Assembly (NCBI GenBank): GCA_937917475.1
Contig: CALDNF010000018.1
Coordinates: 1 to 8,516, forward strand
From: an uncultured Faecalibacterium sp.
GTDB lineage: Bacteria; Bacillota; Clostridia; Oscillospirales; Ruminococcaceae
Direction: 5' to 3'
Length of the DNA: 8,516 bases
The notes under the pieces are model-generated. The model had not been told where the DNA came from and did no database searches. It worked only from the letters and a program-made list of their open reading frames with translations. How positions within the stretch are numbered: position 1 is the stretch's first letter; each line of letters starts with the position of its first letter. The translations under genes and the position numbers were made by a program. Shown piece after piece: positions 5,427 to 8,516 of the stretch.

Positions 5427-6194
5427 TCAGACGGCTCCGTAGATGCCATGGACCGAGACTTCGCCGGTAAAGACGTGCTCTTCACCGCTGTCGGTGCGGA
5501 CTACGAGACGGCCTTCTTCGTCCACGTCAATGGCCTCGCCGGCCCCCTGCCCGCCGCCCGGCAGGTCAAAGGTGACCCGGCGGCCCAGATTGATGCAGGC
5601 GGCCTTGTACTCCTCCCGGAAGGGGGCAAAGCCTTCCCGGGCAAAGACGTACATGGGGCGGTCAAAGCCAAAGTCGGTCAGGGCCTCGGCCAGCCACTCG
5701 GGGTCGGCGGACAGGTCCACCTTGGCCCCTTGCAGCTCCAGCGAGGTGCCGTGGGGCAGATCGGCGGCATCGAAATAGCTCTGGGGCTGGGCCAGATTGA
5801 TGCCGATGCCGCAGAGGATGCCCCGGCCCTGCTGCTGATAACCGTAGCTGACGCTCTCGCAGAGGATGCCCACGATTTTTTTACCGCCCAACAAAAGGTC
5901 GTTAGGCCACTTGATCTGACAGTCCACGCCATAGCGGAGGGCCAGCTGCTGCCGGACTGCAAGACTTGCCAGCAGCGGCAGAGTAGAGGGCTGGGCCAGC
6001 GGTTCCCGGATGGCAGCGGTGTAGTACAGGGCCCGGCCTTCGGCGTTGACCCAGCTGCGGCCCAGCCGCCCCCGCCCGGCGGTCTGATTGGTGGTGTAGA
6101 CACCGGCCACCGGGCCGAACTCCTCAAAATGTTCTTTTACATAGGCGTTGGTGCTGCCGCACTCGGGCAGATAGCGCACCTCATTGATGCTCAT
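5427..6194 (-). CDS. birA: Biotin--[acetyl-CoA-carboxylase] ligase, monofunctional (no DNA-binding domain)
   Basis: 255 residues. It makes biotinyl-AMP from biotin and ATP and transfers biotin to a lysine of carboxylase carrier domains. The signature motifs are present: CGSTNAY near the N-terminus, the biotinyl-AMP loop GRGRLGRSW (40-48), KWPND (95-99), the catalytic-site Lys in GGKKIVGIL (103-111), and GIGIN (129-133). The C-terminal SH3-like domain covers about 200-255 and ends GEVSVHGIYG. Bifunctional BirA proteins carry an extra N-terminal winged helix of about 60 residues; this one begins directly with the catalytic domain, so it should not act as a repressor itself. Its ATG overlaps the TGA of the preceding phosphoesterase gene (ATGA, 6191-6194), implying translational coupling. 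It is the last gene of the operon. Confidence 0.94.
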   Translation of the reverse strand: MSINEVRYLPECGSTNAYVKEHFEEFGPVAGVYTTNQTAGRGRLGRSWVNAEGRALYYTAAIREPLAQPSTLPLLASLAVRQQLALRYGVDCQIKWPNDLLLGGKKIVGILCESVSYGYQQQGRGILCGIGINLAQPQSYFDAADLPHGTSLELQGAKVDLSADPEWLAEALTDFGFDRPMYVFAREGFAPFREEYKAACINLGRRVTFDLPGGGQGAGEAIDVDEEGRLVVRTDSGEEHVFTGEVSVHGIYGAV

Positions 6195-6682
6195 GCTTTG
6201 GGTACCTCTTTGTGTTCATAGCCGGTCACCTTGCCGCTGTCCAGCGTCAGGATGCCGTAGGTGTTGGGGCCGGTGTAACAGCGGCCGCAGGAGCCGGGGT
6301 TGAACAGGAACACCTTGCCCCGCTGCTCAGCCACCGGTACATGGGTGTGACCAAAGAGAGCCACCTCTGCGCCCCGGGCTGAAGCGGCATCAGTCAATGT
6401 GTCCAGATCGTATTTGACTCCATACATATGACCATGTGTATAGAAAACGACCACCTGATCAAAGGCTGCCAGACCGTCAAGGGGCTCCAGCGCACCGTAA
6501 TCGCAGTTACCGGCCACCGCATAGGCCCGCAGCTTGGGGTAATGCGTCAACGCCAGTTCCAGATCCCGCAGACCGTCGCCCAGAAAGATAAGGGCATCGA
6601 TGTTGGGATATTCTACTTTCAGGATGCGCTCAATGGCATCCTGACTGTTATGGCTGTCGCTCAGGATCAAAAGTCTGGTCAC
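6191..6682 (-). CDS. yfcE: YfcE/MJ0936-type metallophosphoesterase
   Basis: 163 residues from a GTG start. The metal-binding motifs of calcineurin-like phosphoesterases occur in order: DSH (Asp9, His11), GDG (Asp36), GNCD (Asn59), HGH (His83, His85) and GHTH (His112, His114), and then FNPGSCGRCY near the end, typical of the YfcE subfamily. Relatives bind two Mn2+ or similar ions and hydrolyse phosphodiesters such as bis-pNPP in vitro; the natural substrate is generally unknown. A reading frame open upstream to 6805 would add 41 Pro/Arg-rich residues overlapping rsmI with no family similarity, so the GTG at 6682, with its strong ribosome-binding site, is preferred. It follows rsmI by 25 bases and overlaps birA by four. 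Confidence 0.9.
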   Translation of the reverse strand: MTRLLILSDSHNSQDAIERILKVEYPNIDALIFLGDGLRDLELALTHYPKLRAYAVAGNCDYGALEPLDGLAAFDQVVVFYTHGHMYGVKYDLDTLTDAASARGAEVALFGHTHVPVAEQRGKVFLFNPGSCGRCYTGPNTYGILTLDSGKVTGYEHKEVPKA

Positions 6683-6690
6683 GAAAGGAG

Positions 6691-6697
6691 TCCTCCT
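6691..6697 (-). promoter_or_regulatory. Ribosome-binding site selecting the GTG start of yfcE
   Basis: Minus-strand AGGAGGA lies eight bases before GTG 6682. The first encoded residues after it, TRLLILSDSHNS, match the start of the phosphoesterase domain. Confidence 0.85.
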
Positions 6698-6707
6698 CAA
6701 AAATAGA

Positions 6708-7550
6708 TTATTCTCCCTGCTGGAGTACCAGCAGCTGTTTGTACACTTCGCTCTTGGAATAGGGGGTGCCCTGCGCTGCGGCCTTGGCGGCGGCAGTGGG
6801 GCCAAAGCCCTCCTGCGTCAGTTCCAGAGCCCGCTGTGCGGCCTGCTCCAGCGTCAGAGTCTCAGCCTCTTCGGCGGCGGGCGCACCGGCCATCACCAGC
6901 ACATACTCACCCCGGGGCTCGTTCTCTTTGTAGTGGGCCACGGCTTCGCCGAGGGTGGTTTTCCAGATCTCTTCATGGAGCTTGGTCAGTTCCCGGCAGA
7001 GGGTGATGCTCCGCTCCTCGCCAAAGGCGGCGGTCAAATCATCCAGCGTGGTCCGCAGTTTGTGGGGGGCTTCATAGAAGATGACGGTCCGCTTCTCCCC
7101 CATCAGTTCGGCCAGCCGCTCCCGCTTCTGTTTTTTGTTCACTGGCAGAAACCCCTCAAACACCCAGCGGGAGGTGTCCTGCCCTGAGACGGCCAATGCC
7201 GTGACGCAGGCCGATGCAGCAGGCACCGGCACCACCTTGATGCCCCGGGCCAGAGCGTCCCGCACGATGACCTCGCCGGGGTCGGAAACACAGGGCATTC
7301 CGGCATCCGAGCAGAGGGCACAGTTTTCCCCGGCCTCGATGCGGCGGAGGATGCCTTCGCCTTTCTGCAGGGCGTGCTCATAGTAGCTGACCATCGGCTT
7401 TTTCAGGCCGAGAAAGTTCAGCAGCTTCATGGTCACCCGGGTATCCTCCGCAGCGATAAAGTCCGCTGCGCCAAAGGTGGCCGCCACCCGGGGCGGCATA
7501 TCTTCAAGATTCCCGATAGGGGTGGCAACGATATAGAGAGTTCCGGCCAT
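6708..7550 (-). CDS. rsmI: 16S rRNA (cytidine1402-2'-O)-methyltransferase
   Basis: 280 residues, a full-length member of the tetrapyrrole-methylase-fold family RsmI, which 2'-O-methylates C1402 in the decoding centre of 16S rRNA using S-adenosylmethionine. Recognisable motifs are YIVATPIGNLEDM (6-18), AAEDTR (33-38), SDAGMPCVSDPG (81-92), FYEAPHKL (158-165) and CRELTKLHEE (185-194), plus the small C-terminal domain ending TPYSKSEVYKQL (262-273). The cofactor loop usually written PxPGxSA reads PVPAASA (108-114), so Ala111 replaces the common Gly. The ATG at 7550 has AGGAGG (7556-7561) five bases upstream, within the 15-base gap after trmN6. Confidence 0.95.
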   Translation of the reverse strand: MAGTLYIVATPIGNLEDMPPRVAATFGAADFIAAEDTRVTMKLLNFLGLKKPMVSYYEHALQKGEGILRRIEAGENCALCSDAGMPCVSDPGEVIVRDALARGIKVVPVPAASACVTALAVSGQDTSRWVFEGFLPVNKKQKRERLAELMGEKRTVIFYEAPHKLRTTLDDLTAAFGEERSITLCRELTKLHEEIWKTTLGEAVAHYKENEPRGEYVLVMAGAPAAEEAETLTLEQAAQRALELTQEGFGPTAAAKAAAQGTPYSKSEVYKQLLVLQQGE

Positions 7551-7565
7551 AGATGCCTCCTGATT

Positions 7566-8255
7566 TCAAGTTGTTGATGCGTTGGGCCCATACAGGGCAC
7601 TGCCTGCCGAGATGAGCACGTCCGGTTCCACCCGCAGCCCGGTCTTGCGGTTTTTCTGAGCTTCCACAAGGAAGAGCCAGGGAGCGGCGTCGGGCCGGTT
7701 CTTCACAAAGGCCAGCCGCTTGGGTTCCAGCCGGTGGGCCCGCAGCACCGCCAGCACTTCGGCCAGCCGCTCGGGCCGGTGGCAGAGGGAAAGCCGCCCG
7801 CCGTCCTTCAAAAGACGAAAGGCGCAGGCGGCAACGTCCGCAAGAGCGCAGTCCGTCTCATGCCGGGCAGTGGCCCGGGCGGTGCTGCTGCTCTGGGGCC
7901 CGGCGGTAAAATAGGGCGGGTTGCAGGCGCAGAGGTCGAACTGCCCCTCCCCTTCCCGGAAGGAACGCAGGTCAGCACAATAAGGGGTGATGTGGTCGAA
8001 ACCCTGCACCCGGACGGCTTCAGCCAGCAGTGCACTGGCTTCCGGCTGCAATTCCACGGCGGCACAGGGGCCCCGGTGGCCCCGGTCGTGCCATTCCAGC
8101 GAGACGATGCCACAGCCGGAGCACAGGTCCGCCACCCGCTGCCCCCGCTTGGGCTCCGAAAACCGGGCCAGCAGCAGAGCATCCGAGCCGAAACGGTGGA
8201 CCGCAGAGCAATATACTTCTGTTTTATTATACAAAATCTCAGTCGAATGTTCCAT
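7566..8255 (-). CDS. trmN6: tRNA1(Val) (adenine(37)-N6)-methyltransferase-like protein
   Basis: 229 residues from the chosen ATG. It is a class I SAM-dependent methyltransferase: motif I is VADLCSGCGIVSL (41-53), an acidic end of strand 2 is in AAVELQ (65-70), and the amino-methylating signature NPPY is at 112-115. The N-terminal EVYCSAVHRFGSDALLLARF matches the TrmN6/YfiC/YabB group, which modifies adenine next to the anticodon; the exact tRNA target in Firmicutes is uncertain. The start is not decided. An ATG seven codons upstream (8276) is possible, neither has a well-placed ribosome-binding site, and GAGG at 8271-8274 is 15 bases from 8255. The frame is open to 8438, but that part overlaps the ferredoxin gene and its terminator. 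It is the first gene of the trmN6-rsmI-yfcE-birA operon. Confidence 0.86.
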   Translation of the reverse strand: MEHSTEILYNKTEVYCSAVHRFGSDALLLARFSEPKRGQRVADLCSGCGIVSLEWHDRGHRGPCAAVELQPEASALLAEAVRVQGFDHITPYCADLRSFREGEGQFDLCACNPPYFTAGPQSSSTARATARHETDCALADVAACAFRLLKDGGRLSLCHRPERLAEVLAVLRAHRLEPKRLAFVKNRPDAAPWLFLVEAQKNRKTGLRVEPDVLISAGSALYGPNASTT

Positions 8256-8296
8256 ATCCGGGCAGCGAAACCTCATACAAAATATTGGGTGAAAAA

Positions 8297-8316
8297 CCTG
8301 CAAAAAATTGTGCAGG
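8297..8316. promoter_or_regulatory. Imperfect 20-bp palindrome upstream of trmN6
   Basis: CCTGCA (8297-8302) and TGCAGG (8311-8316) flank an AT-rich centre; 8 of 10 position pairs are symmetric. On the minus strand the left half overlaps TTGCAG, a possible -35 (8298-8303), with a poor -10 (TTGTAT, 8275-8280) 17 bases away. It could be an operator over a weak operon promoter, or simply a small hairpin. Confidence 0.3.
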
Positions 8317-8319
8317 AAC

Positions 8320-8357
8320 GAAAAAGCAGCAGACCCGCTTATAACAGGTCTGCTGCT
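8320..8357 (-). terminator. Intrinsic terminator of the ferredoxin gene
   Basis: AGCAGCAGACC (8325-8335) and GGTCTGCTGCT (8347-8357) form a perfect 11-bp stem with an 11-base loop. On the minus strand it is followed by TTTTTCG. It lies 34 bases after the ferredoxin stop and separates that gene from the trmN6 operon. Confidence 0.87.
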
Positions 8358-8391
8358 CTTATGTGCGTATTTGTGAGAATCGCAGCTGAAA

Positions 8392-8516
8392 TTATTCAGC
8401 AGTGATTGCGCCAGTGGGGCATGCGCCTTCGCAAGCACCGCAATCGATGCAGCTATCAGCGTTCACAACTGCGACACCGTTCTCAACGGTGACAGCACCA
8501 ACGGGGCAAGCGCCCT
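8392..8516 (-). CDS. Clostridial-type 2[4Fe-4S] ferredoxin, C-terminal 40 residues (5' end outside window)
   Basis: The minus-strand frame entering at the right edge reads 40 residues to a TAA at 8392-8394. It contains the end of the first cluster motif (ACPVGAV) and a complete second motif, CIDCGACEGACP, that is CxxCxxCxxxCP. The acidic, Ala/Val-rich composition and the short spacing of the two motifs fit small bacterial ferredoxins of about 55-60 residues, low-potential electron carriers in the cytoplasm. The gene probably starts just beyond the window. It has its own terminator and so is likely a separate unit from the operon that follows it. Confidence 0.93.
   Translation of the reverse strand, partial: GACPVGAVTVENGVAVVNADSCIDCGACEGACPTGAITAE

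Noticed and set aside
5334..6221. Plus-strand open frame of 295 codons over birA
   Set aside because: Antisense to birA, starts within the bidirectional terminator region, and shows no recognisable domain.
6683..6805. N-terminal extension of the phosphoesterase by 41 residues
   Set aside because: The extension overlaps the rsmI 3' end, is Pro/Arg-rich without family similarity, and bypasses the strong ribosome-binding site at 6691-6697.
7734..8405. Plus-strand open frame over trmN6
   Set aside because: Antisense to a methyltransferase with motif I and NPPY; it crosses the ferredoxin terminator and has no start signal.

Overview
The window looks like chromosomal DNA of a fairly GC-rich, low-redundancy member of the Firmicutes (Clostridia, probably an Oscillospiraceae/Ruminococcaceae relative such as Faecalibacterium). 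The support is indirect: strong AGGAGG ribosome-binding sites before most genes, TTGNNN-17-TATANT promoters, intrinsic terminators at almost every transcription-unit end, a clostridial-type 2[4Fe-4S] ferredoxin, a BirA without a DNA-binding domain, and a rhomboid-like protein of a type I associate with Clostridia. The genus is an inference. I see no mobile element, CRISPR array, tRNA or rRNA.

Layout. (1) 1-398 is the 3' end of an MgtE magnesium transporter, closed by an intrinsic terminator at 406-452. (2) 399-965 is a 567-base gene-free, AT-rich stretch with repeated TGTGGAAAA/TTTTCCACA words that resemble DnaA boxes; it ends in a good promoter (875-903). (3) That promoter drives a two-gene unit on +: a rhomboid-like membrane protein without recognisable catalytic residues, and holB (DNA polymerase III delta'). 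(4) Convergent to it on - is a PBP5-type D-Ala-D-Ala carboxypeptidase. (5) Divergent from that, on +, is a gamma-class carbonic anhydrase-like hexapeptide protein. (6) 4485-4778 holds a promoter, a two-hairpin stretch ending in an 18-bp terminator stem, and a second promoter; I read it as a candidate small-RNA gene of about 125 nt. (7) A Tat/lipobox-type lipoprotein of unknown function follows on +. (8) On -, trmN6, rsmI, a YfcE-type phosphoesterase and birA form a compact four-gene operon, with an ATGA overlap between the last two. It shares a bidirectional terminator with the lipoprotein. (9) The right edge holds the C-terminus of a ferredoxin on - with its own terminator.

Functionally this is mostly housekeeping: replication (holB), rRNA and tRNA methylation (rsmI, trmN6), biotin attachment (birA), peptidoglycan trimming (carboxypeptidase) and ion or CO2 handling. 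The parts most worth a second look are the candidate sRNA with two anti-Shine-Dalgarno-like CU-rich tracts, the DnaA-box-like cluster after mgtE, and the pseudo-rhomboid co-transcribed with holB. holB, trmN6 and rsmI are neighbours near oriC in Bacillus subtilis, so this may be a rearranged remnant of that group.
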